Positions 8,746 through 17,832 of a stretch of DNA of 64,000 nt are shown here, one piece after another (position 1 is the first letter of the stretch; each line of letters starts with the position of its first letter). Made by a program: the position numbers and the translations under genes. A model generated the notes under the pieces. It was not told where the DNA came from. It was given only the letters and a program-made list of their open reading frames with translations, and searched no databases. The stretch comes from Paenibacillus arenosi. GTDB lineage: Bacteria; Bacillota; Bacilli; Paenibacillales; Paenibacillaceae. Location: the NCBI RefSeq assembly GCF_014841135.1, contig NZ_JACYTN010000023.1, forward strand, positions 1 to 64,000. The letters are read 5' to 3'.

Positions 8746-10044
8746 TCAGCTGACAGAGGAACTGCGTGTACGGCGAGTTGGTGTTGGCGTTGGATTCGTT
8801 TCCTTAGAATCTAATGTCGCTAAAAACTCTTCGTTCGTCTTTGTATCACGCATACGACGGATAAATTGATCAACAAACTCTGGGGATTCATTCATGTTTT
8901 TACGAACCGACCATAGTTTGTCCAATTCATCCTTCGTCAATAACATCTCTTCACGACGCGTTCCAGAACGACGAATATCGATAGCTGGGAAAATACGACG
9001 CTCAGCCAATTTACGATCCAAGTGAAGTTCCATGTTACCCGTACCTTTAAATTCTTCATAAATGATATCGTCCATACGGGAACCTGTTTCAACCAAAGCA
9101 GTTGCCAAAATCGTCAAGCTTCCGCCCTCTTCAATATTTCTAGCCGAACCAAAGAAACGTTTAGGACGATGGAAAGCCGCCGGGTCGATACCACCACTTA
9201 GTGTTCTACCGGATGGAGGAACTACTAGGTTGTAGGCACGCGCTAATCTAGTAATGCTATCAAGCAAAATAACAACATCTTTCTTATGTTCAACAAGTCG
9301 CAAAGCACGCTCTAGCACTAGCTCAGCTACTTTAATGTGATTCTCAGGCACCTCATCAAACGTCGATGCAACAACTTCACCTTTAACAGAGCGCTGCATA
9401 TCCGTTACTTCTTCCGGGCGCTCATCGATGAGCAATACGAACAATTCGATATCAGGATGATTCGTCGATATACTATTCGCAATCTCCTTCAGTAGTAATG
9501 TTTTACCCGCCTTAGGAGGGGCTACAATAAGACCACGCTGACCTAGACCGACTGGAGCAAGCATATCCATAGTACGGGTTGAAATCTTCTCAGGGGTTGT
9601 TTGCAATACGAGCTTCTTCTCCGGATATAGAGGAGTCAAGGCAGGGAAGTGCAGACGTTGTGAGGCTTCATCCGGATTCTCGCCATTAACCGCATTAATC
9701 TGCAGTAATCCAAAGTATCTTTCATTTTCTTTCGGTGGGCGACATTTCCCAGATACAAGGTCACCAGTACGAAGGTCAAAGCGACGAATCTGCGATTGGG
9801 AAATATAAATATCCTCTGGGCTTGGTAAGTAGTTAATAGGACGCAAGAATCCAAATCCTTCAGGGAGAATATCCAAGACACCTTCCATGAACATGAAGCC
9901 GCCTTGTTCTGCCTGTGCGCGTAAAATTGCAAAAATAAGTTCTTTCTTCTTAAGTTGACCGTAACTAGGAATCTGTAATTGCTTGGCCAGCTTATACAGC
10001 TCCGTCAATTTCTTCGTTTCCAAATCGGAAATTTGCAAATCCAT
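8746..10044 (-). CDS. rho: Transcription termination factor Rho
   Basis: A 432-residue protein of normal length. An N-terminal helical domain (1-47) is followed by the RNA-binding cold-shock fold (about 50-115, GFGFLRP), then a RecA-like motor with Walker A APPKAGKT (about 175-182), Walker [17 protein letters not shown] and the Q-loop region [14 protein letters not shown]. The hexameric helicase ends transcription at Rho-dependent sites and limits antisense transcription in Bacillus. ATG 10044 follows AGGAGT by 7 nt. The C-terminal tail ([12 protein letters not shown]) is not part of the conserved core. Confidence 0.97.
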   Translation of the reverse strand: MDLQISDLETKKLTELYKLAKQLQIPSYGQLKKKELIFAILRAQAEQGGFMFMEGVLDILPEGFGFLRPINYLPSPEDIYISQSQIRRFDLRTGDLVSGKCRPPKENERYFGLLQINAVNGENPDEASQRLHFPALTPLYPEKKLVLQTTPEKISTRTMDMLAPVGLGQRGLIVAPPKAGKTLLLKEIANSISTNHPDIELFVLLIDERPEEVTDMQRSVKGEVVASTFDEVPENHIKVAELVLERALRLVEHKKDVVILLDSITRLARAYNLVVPPSGRTLSGGIDPAAFHRPKRFFGSARNIEEGGSLTILATALVETGSRMDDIIYEEFKGTGNMELHLDRKLAERRIFPAIDIRRSGTRREEMLLTKDELDKLWSVRKNMNESPEFVDQFIRRMRDTKTNEEFLATLDSKETNPTPTPTRRTRSSSVS

Positions 10045-10308
10045 GAATACAACTCCTATTCTATTCAAGAAATAACATTGATGTCTAAGTGAAAATGAGA
10101 ATGAACTCCACTAGCCGCTCTGTTGTTGATATAGAGTGCCGAATACATTCATCCCAAGTATAAAGCCTGTGGCAGTCTGAATTAATGAAGGAAATAACGG
10201 GTACCTAACGCCTAGTAGAGTGGAATCATTCAAAGTAAGAATGACAGGCGATAGAATGGATAGCGTAGACTATTTATATATGATTACCCGCAATGTGAAC
10301 ATTTATTC

Positions 10309-11556
10309 TTATTCCCTCCATATTTCTGCGCCCAGCATCGTCAAGTTAGAAACGAGGTTATCATACCCGCGGTCAATAAACTCGACGCCTAGCACTTCGG
10401 TAACACCATCTTCTACAAGTAATCCCCCGATAACCAAAGCAGCTCCAGCTCGCAAATCAGCGGCCTTGACTGTAGCAGCATGTAACTTTGAACGTTCAAT
10501 AATAGCAGAACGTCCTTCTACACGAATCTTGGCCCCCATACGCATTAGCTCAGGAACATATTTAAAGCGGTTACTGTACACATAATCCGTAAGCATACTT
10601 ACACCTGATGCCTGTGTAAGTAGACTTGCCATAGGCGACTGTAGATCAGTAGCAAAGCCTGGGTATATTAGTGCTTTGACATCAATAGGCTCATAATCAG
10701 CCTTGCCAATAACACGAAGTGATTCGCCTGACTCAAGAATCTCCACACCCATTTCTTCCAACTTTGCAGTTAAAGCCTCCATATGCTTAGGAATTATATT
10801 ATCAACGAGAAGATTACCTCGTGTTGCCGCTGCAGCAATCATATAAGTACCCGCTTGGATACGATCTGGAATAATCGAATGACGACAGCCATGCAAGCCG
10901 TCTACACCTTCGATACGAATCGTACCAGTACCAGCACCTTTAATTTTCGCACCCATTGCGTTCAGCAAGGTTGCTACATCTATAATTTCAGGCTCTTTAG
11001 CCGCATTTTCAATCGTAGTAATACCTTTAGCTCTTGTTGCCGCCAGCATAATGTTAATCGTAGCGCCTACACTTGCTACATCCAAGTAAACTTTAGCCCC
11101 ACGAAGTTCTTTTGCATAAATATGAATGGAACCATGGTCATTAGTGACCGTAGCCCCTAGTGCCTCAAACCCTTTAATATGTTGATCAATAGGTCGCGGT
11201 TCAAAGCTGCAACCACCAGGCATGCCAATCGTCGCTTCTCCGAATCGCCCCAATAAAGCACCCATCAAGTAATAAGAAGCTCTCAGCTTCTTTACAAGAC
11301 CATTGTGCATAGGTATAGAAATCATACGAGAAGGATCAATGTGCATCGTATTCCCGTCCCAGCTTACATCCCCACCCAATTCAACGAGGATTTCACTGTA
11401 CGTTTCTACATCGCTAATTACTGGCAGGTTCTCCAACACTACGGTTGTCTCTGCCAAAATAGCAGCAGGAACAAGCGCAACTGCACTATTCTTAGCCCCA
11501 CTAATCTGTACAGTACCATGCAGCGGACGACCGCCCTGAATCATTATCTTTTCCAT
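10309..11556 (-). CDS. murA: UDP-N-acetylglucosamine 1-carboxyvinyltransferase (second MurA type)
   Basis: A 415-residue EPSP-synthase-fold enzyme. It has [17 protein letters not shown] with the active-site Lys22, the fosfomycin-target loop [17 protein letters not shown] with Cys116, and the C-terminal [19 protein letters not shown]. It adds enolpyruvate from PEP to UDP-GlcNAc, the first committed step of peptidoglycan synthesis. The place between rho and fba equals that of B. subtilis murZ (murAB), so it is probably the auxiliary copy. glpX and the transaldolase-like gene found nearby in B. subtilis are absent. Nothing further was recognised in 10045-10308. Confidence 0.95.
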   Translation of the reverse strand: MEKIMIQGGRPLHGTVQISGAKNSAVALVPAAILAETTVVLENLPVISDVETYSEILVELGGDVSWDGNTMHIDPSRMISIPMHNGLVKKLRASYYLMGALLGRFGEATIGMPGGCSFEPRPIDQHIKGFEALGATVTNDHGSIHIYAKELRGAKVYLDVASVGATINIMLAATRAKGITTIENAAKEPEIIDVATLLNAMGAKIKGAGTGTIRIEGVDGLHGCRHSIIPDRIQAGTYMIAAAATRGNLLVDNIIPKHMEALTAKLEEMGVEILESGESLRVIGKADYEPIDVKALIYPGFATDLQSPMASLLTQASGVSMLTDYVYSNRFKYVPELMRMGAKIRVEGRSAIIERSKLHAATVKAADLRAGAALVIGGLLVEDGVTEVLGVEFIDRGYDNLVSNLTMLGAEIWRE

Positions 11557-11796
11557 AGTTGTAAAATGCTCCTCCTACGCCTTGCATACCTGCTTACCCA
11601 GATTGCTCGAAATAATAACTCATATCGCGATCACAGCAACACACTTCTACGATACAACACAACGGAACCCATTACGCACATGTAACTGATTGTAATTGTC
11701 CCGTCCTACAGTCTTCCCTATGAATTCGGTATCTCTACCTATATCTCTACAATTGTACTACAATAACTAGCTTAATGAAAAATGTTGAATAAGTAG

Positions 11797-11835
11797 AAAA
11801 TGGGAAGAACACCGGACAGTCCCAGTGTCATTCCC
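11797..11835 (-). terminator. Terminator of fba
   Basis: The minus strand forms GGAATGACACTGG/CCGGTGTTCTTCC with a short loop, then ATTTTC. The stem is imperfect. It lies in the 313-nt gap between fba and murA, where no other element was recognised. Confidence 0.65.
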
Positions 11836-11869
11836 ATATCCGTTAACGTGCGAATGCGATCATCGCTTG

Positions 11870-12724
11870 TTATGCTTGGTTGCTGCTTCCGAACAAACGG
11901 ATTTTTTCACGAACGACTTCAACGATAGATTCACGCGCTGGAGTCAAGTATTTACGAGGATCGTAAACTGTTTCTTGCTTCGCAAGAGATTCACGAATCG
12001 TCTTCGTGAAGGATACTTGGTTCTCCGTGTTCACGTTGATCTTACCTACGCCGCATGCAACAGCTTTCGTGATTGCGTCGTCAGGAACACCAGAACCACC
12101 GTGAAGAACGATTGGAACTGGAATCTTGCTCGTAACAGCTTCCATAATATCAAAGTGAAGCTTAGGCTCGCCTTTGTACATACCATGAGCAGTACCTACA
12201 GCGATTGCCAAAGCATCAACGCCTGTCTCTTCATAGAAGCGGATTGCTTCTTCTGGATCAGCCAATTGTGCATGTGCTTCATCAACTGTCAAGTCGTCCT
12301 CTGTACCGCCGATTGTACCCAATTCACCTTCAACGGATACGCCCATAGCGTGTGCAGCTTTAACAACTTCTTTAGTCAAACGAATGTTGTCTTCGTATGC
12401 ATGGTGGGAACCATCGAACATAACGGAAGAGAATCCTGCACGGATACACTTCATAGCTACTTCAAATGTGCTACCATGGTCAAGGTGCAATGCGATTGGC
12501 AAGCCGGATTTCTTAGCAGCTGCTTCAGCCATTGCTACAGTGTACTCGATACCCATGTACTTCAATGCACCTTCGGAAACACCGAAGATAAGTGGGGAGT
12601 TCTCAAGCATACCAGCTTCTGTGATAGCTTGTACAAACTCAAGGTTGTTGATGTTAAACTGACCTACAGCAAATTTGTTTGCTTTAGCTTTAGGCAGGAA
12701 TTCGTTCATCGATACTAATGGCAT
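11870..12724 (-). CDS. fba: Class II fructose-1,6-bisphosphate aldolase
   Basis: A 284-residue protein. It shows the zinc-site motif HLDHG (about residues 81-85), YEDNIRLTKEVV, GELGTIGGTED and the phosphate-binding LHGGSGVPDDAI and GVGKINVNTEN loops of class II aldolases. It splits fructose bisphosphate into dihydroxyacetone phosphate and glyceraldehyde phosphate in glycolysis and works in reverse in gluconeogenesis. GGAGGA lies 7 nt before the ATG. It stands next to spo0F as in B. subtilis and has its own promoter. Confidence 0.97.
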   Translation of the reverse strand: MPLVSMNEFLPKAKANKFAVGQFNINNLEFVQAITEAGMLENSPLIFGVSEGALKYMGIEYTVAMAEAAAKKSGLPIALHLDHGSTFEVAMKCIRAGFSSVMFDGSHHAYEDNIRLTKEVVKAAHAMGVSVEGELGTIGGTEDDLTVDEAHAQLADPEEAIRFYEETGVDALAIAVGTAHGMYKGEPKLHFDIMEAVTSKIPVPIVLHGGSGVPDDAITKAVACGVGKINVNTENQVSFTKTIRESLAKQETVYDPRKYLTPARESIVEVVREKIRLFGSSNQA

Positions 12725-12789
12725 GGTTACTTCCTCCTATGGATTGTCGTCTGTTTCTGTTATGGCTAGCCGACATCTTTACAGTCGTT

Positions 12790-12798
12790 ATTATACCA
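12790..12798 (-). promoter_or_regulatory. fba promoter, extended -10
   Basis: The minus strand reads TGGTATAAT, a TG-type extended -10 box 65 nt before the fba start. No good -35 was found at the right distance. Confidence 0.6.
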
Positions 12799-12958
12799 CA
12801 ATTGCACATCAAAAAATATACAAACTCTTGACAACAAACGAAGTTCACAAATGACTTTGCCAAGGATTATATGGTTAAAATGTCCGTTGTTATATATACA
12901 TGGATATTAAGCCTAATTATCTCACCAAAACTGTATCTAAGTATGCCATCTATAGCGC

Positions 12959-13354
12959 TTACGAAGATATAGATACCGACGAACCTGAAGAACGCTCTAG
13001 TGTCATGTTGACAGCAACACGCATTTCATCAATATCAAACGGCTTCGTAAAATGCATCAGTGCTCCAAGATCAGTCGCTTCCTTAATCATGTCCAGCTCA
13101 CCGTAAGCAGTCATCATAATGACATTTAAGTCTGGCTTCATTTCTTTAATTTGCTTCAATATTTCAAGGCCATCCATGCCGGGGATCTTCATATCAAGCA
13201 GCACAATGTCAGGTGTCTCGTTGCGCACAATTTCTAAGGCCAACTTGCCATTGGATGCCTGATAAGTTATATACCCTTCGCTGCTGAACACTTCCATGAG
13301 AAGAACACGTATACCGTTCTGGTCATCTACGATCAATACTTTCTTCTTATCCAA
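12959..13354 (-). CDS. spo0F: Sporulation phosphorelay response regulator Spo0F
   Basis: A single receiver domain of 131 residues with no output domain. With the TTG start at 13354 the key residues fall at the B. subtilis positions: acidic pocket Asp10/Asp11, phospho-acceptor Asp54 ([11 protein letters not shown]), Thr82 ([10 protein letters not shown]) and Lys104 ([10 protein letters not shown]). Spo0F takes phosphate from sporulation kinases and passes it through Spo0B to Spo0A. TTG is chosen because GGGAGGGG sits 6 nt upstream; longer in-frame starts lack such a site. The last 13 residues are Ser-rich. Likely partners in this window are the kinases at 4196 and 59980. Confidence 0.95.
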   Translation of the reverse strand: MDKKKVLIVDDQNGIRVLLMEVFSSEGYITYQASNGKLALEIVRNETPDIVLLDMKIPGMDGLEILKQIKEMKPDLNVIMMTAYGELDMIKEATDLGALMHFTKPFDIDEMRVAVNMTLERSSGSSVSISS

Positions 13355-13466
13355 CTGGTACCCCTCCCATTGTGTTTCACGAACGAGCAATGGTAGCCAA
13401 ATGACTATCCCTCGCTTGCCCTATCATCTCATCGTCATGATGGGCAAAAACGTCGTAAAAGTACAT

Positions 13467-13493
13467 ATTCGCGTCTTCCCTTAAAATTCCTTC
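13467..13493 (-). promoter_or_regulatory. Candidate sigma-H promoter of spo0F
   Basis: The minus strand reads GAAGGAATT, 13 nt, CGAAT, fitting the sigma-H pattern RWAGGAxxT-N14-HGAAT except for a spacer one base short. B. subtilis spo0F is known to have a sigma-H promoter, which supports the assignment. Confidence 0.65.
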
Positions 13494-13565
13494 TTTGAAA
13501 AAGAAATCGCTTAAAGTTTCCAAAAACAATGTGGAACAACAGCATTATTACTAAAACCTATGTAA

Positions 13566-13615
13566 TAAAAAAAGCGAGCGCATGCCCTTCACAACAACTA
13601 GGCACACACTCGCTT
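13566..13615 (-). terminator. Terminator of pyrG
   Basis: A stem AGCGAG/CTCGCT extended by GTGTGCC/GGGCATGC-type pairing is followed on the minus strand by seven T residues, just after the pyrG stop. Confidence 0.85.
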
Positions 13616-13636
13616 CCTATATATTTACACCAATAA

Positions 13637-15301
<1,665 letters not shown>

Positions 15302-15433
15302 TCAGGTTCGATGCCATTTGATGCATGTTGTTATCGTAACCCATTTGCAGGTGAAAAATTGATGCTGAGGAACATGAAATTTATCATGATTTCTCCGCTC
15401 GTTTCCACAAATCAATACCTATAAAAAACAAAA

Positions 15434-15541
15434 AAGTGACTCCCGTGGTCACGGGGCACTTTATACTCACAATATATATATAATTAATAGATAAATCCAA
15501 AGCCCATATGCTAGTTTACTCGTTAGGTTGTCCAATGTCAA
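15434..15541 (-). promoter_or_regulatory. pyrG promoter and CTP-responsive attenuator leader
   Basis: A promoter with TTGACA (15541-15536), a 17-bp spacer and TAAACT (15518-15513) points to a start at GGGCT (first G at 15505). About 46 nt later an intrinsic terminator (AGTGCCCCGTG, loop, CACGGGAGTCACT, then TTTTTTG) spans 15460-15434, still 200 nt before pyrG. In B. subtilis, pyrG transcripts start GGGC; when CTP is low, extra G residues are added and the poly-G end pairs with the pyrimidine arm of the terminator, allowing read-through. The elements match that scheme here, with CCCC as the likely pairing target. The function is inferred. Confidence 0.82.
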
Positions 15542-15567
15542 GGGAAGGAGAAGGGGAAAAAATAAGT

Positions 15568-15624
15568 ATAAAAAAAGCCATCCAACCTACTTGAAGCAAC
15601 AATACTCCAATAGTTGGACGGCTT
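15568..15624 (-). terminator. Terminator of rpoE
   Basis: GCCGTCCAAC/GTTGGATGGC (one mismatch) forms a 10-bp stem over a 26-nt loop, followed on the minus strand by TTTTTTTAT. It separates rpoE from the pyrG promoter. Confidence 0.8.
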
Positions 15625-15649
15625 TTGAAAAACGAGGCGCTATTGCCTA

Positions 15650-16198
15650 TTATTTTTCTTCTTCCTCGTCTTCATATTCATCTTCTGAGTCCTCATCTTC
15701 CGATGCTTCCTCATCCAGATCTTCGTCTTCGATCATAACTTCTTCTTCGTCTTCTTCGACTTCAGAATCTTCGTCTCTGAATGCATCATCTTCGCTGTCA
15801 TCATCTGCGAAGTCAAAGTCTTCGTTGTTATAGGAATCGTCTTCCTCTGTGTAGTCGTCTTCCTCTAGATCATCATCATCATCGTTGATAATGCGCGGAC
15901 GCTTCGTACCACCTGTAATATTCTCATCAGCGCGGTCAACTGGATACCAGCGTTTCAAGCCCCACATGTTGCTTCCTACACAAGCGAATCGACCATCGAT
16001 ATTAATCTCGGTATATAACTGAGCGATGACATCAAGAATTTGCTCCTCTGTCAATCCACGAAGCTTCGCTACTTCATTCATAAGGTCACGGTAGTAGAAA
16101 GGCGTGTTGGCTGCTTTCAATATTTCAAAAGCAAGATCCACCATCGGCATTTCTTGTACTTTGTCGGGATCCAGCTTCAATTCCAACGGGGTGCTCAT
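15650..16198 (-). CDS. rpoE: RNA polymerase delta subunit
   Basis: A 182-residue protein: a folded N-terminal HARE-HTH domain (about 12-95, VDLAFEILKAANTPFYYRDLMNEVA) followed from about residue 105 by an almost wholly Asp/Glu tail. This is the delta subunit layout. Delta loosens polymerase from nucleic acid, helps recycling and sharpens responses to initiating nucleotide levels. The acidic tail is coded by low-complexity GAA/GAT repeats. AGAGGA is 9 nt before the ATG. It precedes pyrG as in B. subtilis. Confidence 0.96.
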   Translation of the reverse strand: MSTPLELKLDPDKVQEMPMVDLAFEILKAANTPFYYRDLMNEVAKLRGLTEEQILDVIAQLYTEINIDGRFACVGSNMWGLKRWYPVDRADENITGGTKRPRIINDDDDDLEEDDYTEEDDSYNNEDFDFADDDSEDDAFRDEDSEVEEDEEEVMIEDEDLDEEASEDEDSEDEYEDEEEEK

Positions 16199-16358
16199 AC
16201 GTACACATCCTCTCGCAAAAGTTCAATAAAACACTGCTTTATCTACAAACATATCCATGTTCACACCTTAGTAAAACCGATTTGAAGTGAAAATGCAAGT
16301 TTTCTTCTTACAATTAAGCCGATATGTCAATCTAGGACCAATTACGCTTAAATTCGTC

Positions 16359-16391
16359 AAAAAAAGAAACGCGAAGGCTCCCCTTCGCGTT
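16359..16391 (-). terminator. Orphan intrinsic terminator
   Basis: A perfect 10-bp stem (AACGCGAAGG/CCTTCGCGTT) with a GGAG loop is followed on the minus strand by TTTCTTTTTTT. No annotated minus-strand gene lies just upstream; the next is the metallopeptidase ending at 17833, which has its own hairpin. A 51-codon open frame (16512-16357) runs into it but has no ribosome site nearby. Otherwise the gap 16199-16594 shows no feature. Confidence 0.75.
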
Positions 16392-16594
16392 CGACTGTAT
16401 CCGCGCCGGAGGGCAGTTCGCTGCTCCAGCTATGGCCTGCAGAGCCTGATAAAGCTCTACTCCATACTATGTCCTGAGTCTTTAATTGACACGGAATAAG
16501 GCCTAACTTCATTAAAAAAGGCAGCTATACCAGTCCACCTCCCGCCAAATCGCATACGATACATTCACAAGACCTGTCGGGAGGGGAATGCACA

Positions 16595-17749
16595 TTGGAT
16601 GTGTCTGTCTTTCTCCACCTAGTACTTCAAGAGATCTCCTCTGGCGGACAAGGCTTACGCCCATACCTTATCGGCTTCAACGATCGAAGTCTCTACGAGC
16701 GCTGTCGTAAAGCCCTAAAAGATCTGCGTTACAGCCATTCTGCTTTAGCAAGCATCGAAGAAAGGCCCATTATATCCAGCCTCCGCTGTTATTTTCCTAA
16801 GAAGTTGGAACAGCGCTGGTATCCGTTCAAACAAGCACTCACTGTCGAAGAGGATACTCGTATGGTGATTAACACCGCCTTCCGCACGACTTCTACTGGG
16901 GAAAGAGGTATTCCATGGGGTGTGCGTCACATTAAAGCCCCACTTGCATGGAGCACCACGACTGGTCATCGGGTCCGGATCGGAGTTATTGATACCGGAG
17001 CTGATTACCACCACCCTGATTTGCGACACTCACTTTTGTCGGGAATCAACTTTGTTCAACCTGGACGCCCTCCACAAGATGATAATGGACACGGTACTCA
17101 TATAGCCGGAACGATCGCAGCCGCCAATCAAATGTACGGTATCATCGGAGTAGCGCCACGCGCACTCATACACCCCGTCAAGTCATTTGATGAAAATGGA
17201 TCGGCCTATGTGTCTGATATCGTGCAGGGCATCGAATGGTGTGTGCGCAACAAGCTTCACCTTATTAATATGAGCTTTGGCATGAAAACGCGCAGTAAGT
17301 CCTTGCTGCACGCTGTTACTCAAGCTACCAACGCAGGCATTGCCGTAGTCGCCTCCTCTGGCAATGATGCCAAGCGAAAAACGATCGACTATCCTGCCCG
17401 CTACAGCCAAACCATTTCTGTAGGAGCTACCGATAACAGTCGTCGTATTGCACCATTTAGCAACAGAGGTAGCTATGTTGATATATATGCGCCTGGAGAT
17501 AAAATTGTATCGGCATGGCTTCACGGTAATTATCACGAAATGAGCGGCACATCAATGGCAACTTCCCATGTAAGTGGCGCTATTGCTTTACTCCTTGCCC
17601 TTAAACCAGAATTAAAGCCAACCGAAATTAAAGCCTTACTTCGTCGTACAGCCAACCCCATTTATCCGCTACGCGGACGCGCCAGCAGTACCAAGGAGAG
17701 TGCAGCAGGAGAAATTGATATTGCAAGACTACTTCAAGAATGTAAATAA
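16595..17749 (+). CDS. Subtilisin-family (S8) serine protease without signal peptide
   Basis: A 384-residue protease with catalytic Asp133 (GVIDTGADYHHPDL), His166 (NGHGTHIAGTIAA) and Ser320 (MSGTSMATSHVSGA) plus the oxyanion Asn (SSGNDA). About 115 residues precede the catalytic domain. They contain no hydrophobic signal sequence and may be a propeptide or regulatory part. It could act inside the cell, like the Bacillus intracellular proteases, or leave by another route. The TTG start is well supported: GGGAGGGG lies 8 nt upstream, whereas a nearby ATG is out of frame. It is the only plus-strand gene between rpoE and the metallopeptidase. Confidence 0.9.
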   Translation: MDVSVFLHLVLQEISSGGQGLRPYLIGFNDRSLYERCRKALKDLRYSHSALASIEERPIISSLRCYFPKKLEQRWYPFKQALTVEEDTRMVINTAFRTTSTGERGIPWGVRHIKAPLAWSTTTGHRVRIGVIDTGADYHHPDLRHSLLSGINFVQPGRPPQDDNGHGTHIAGTIAAANQMYGIIGVAPRALIHPVKSFDENGSAYVSDIVQGIEWCVRNKLHLINMSFGMKTRSKSLLHAVTQATNAGIAVVASSGNDAKRKTIDYPARYSQTISVGATDNSRRIAPFSNRGSYVDIYAPGDKIVSAWLHGNYHEMSGTSMATSHVSGAIALLLALKPELKPTEIKALLRRTANPIYPLRGRASSTKESAAGEIDIARLLQECK

Positions 17750-17761
17750 GCACCTAACCAA

Positions 17762-17795
17762 AACACCCGTCCCTGTTGGACCAGAGACGGGTATT
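17762..17795. terminator. Shared hairpin between convergent S8 and M1 protease genes
   Basis: ACCCGTCCCTG/CAGAGACGGGT forms a stem of about 10 bp with one mismatch between the two converging genes. The minus side ends GTGTTTTGG; the plus side has little T. It may serve both. Confidence 0.6.
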
Positions 17796-17832
17796 CGTTA
17801 TATCGCTTTACTTCTTCATGAACGTTCGCCAC

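Noticed and set aside
10045-10308. Possible regulatory leader between rho and murA
   Set aside because: No clear promoter, hairpin or conserved motif could be made out in the 264-nt gap.
11825-12718. A 297-codon plus-strand frame opposite fba
   Set aside because: It is the shadow of a highly expressed, codon-biased gene. Its translation is Cys/Phe-rich with no family features and it has no ribosome site.
15528-15833. Plus-strand Ser-rich open frame opposite rpoE
   Set aside because: It is the antisense reading of the Asp/Glu codon repeats of the delta subunit tail.
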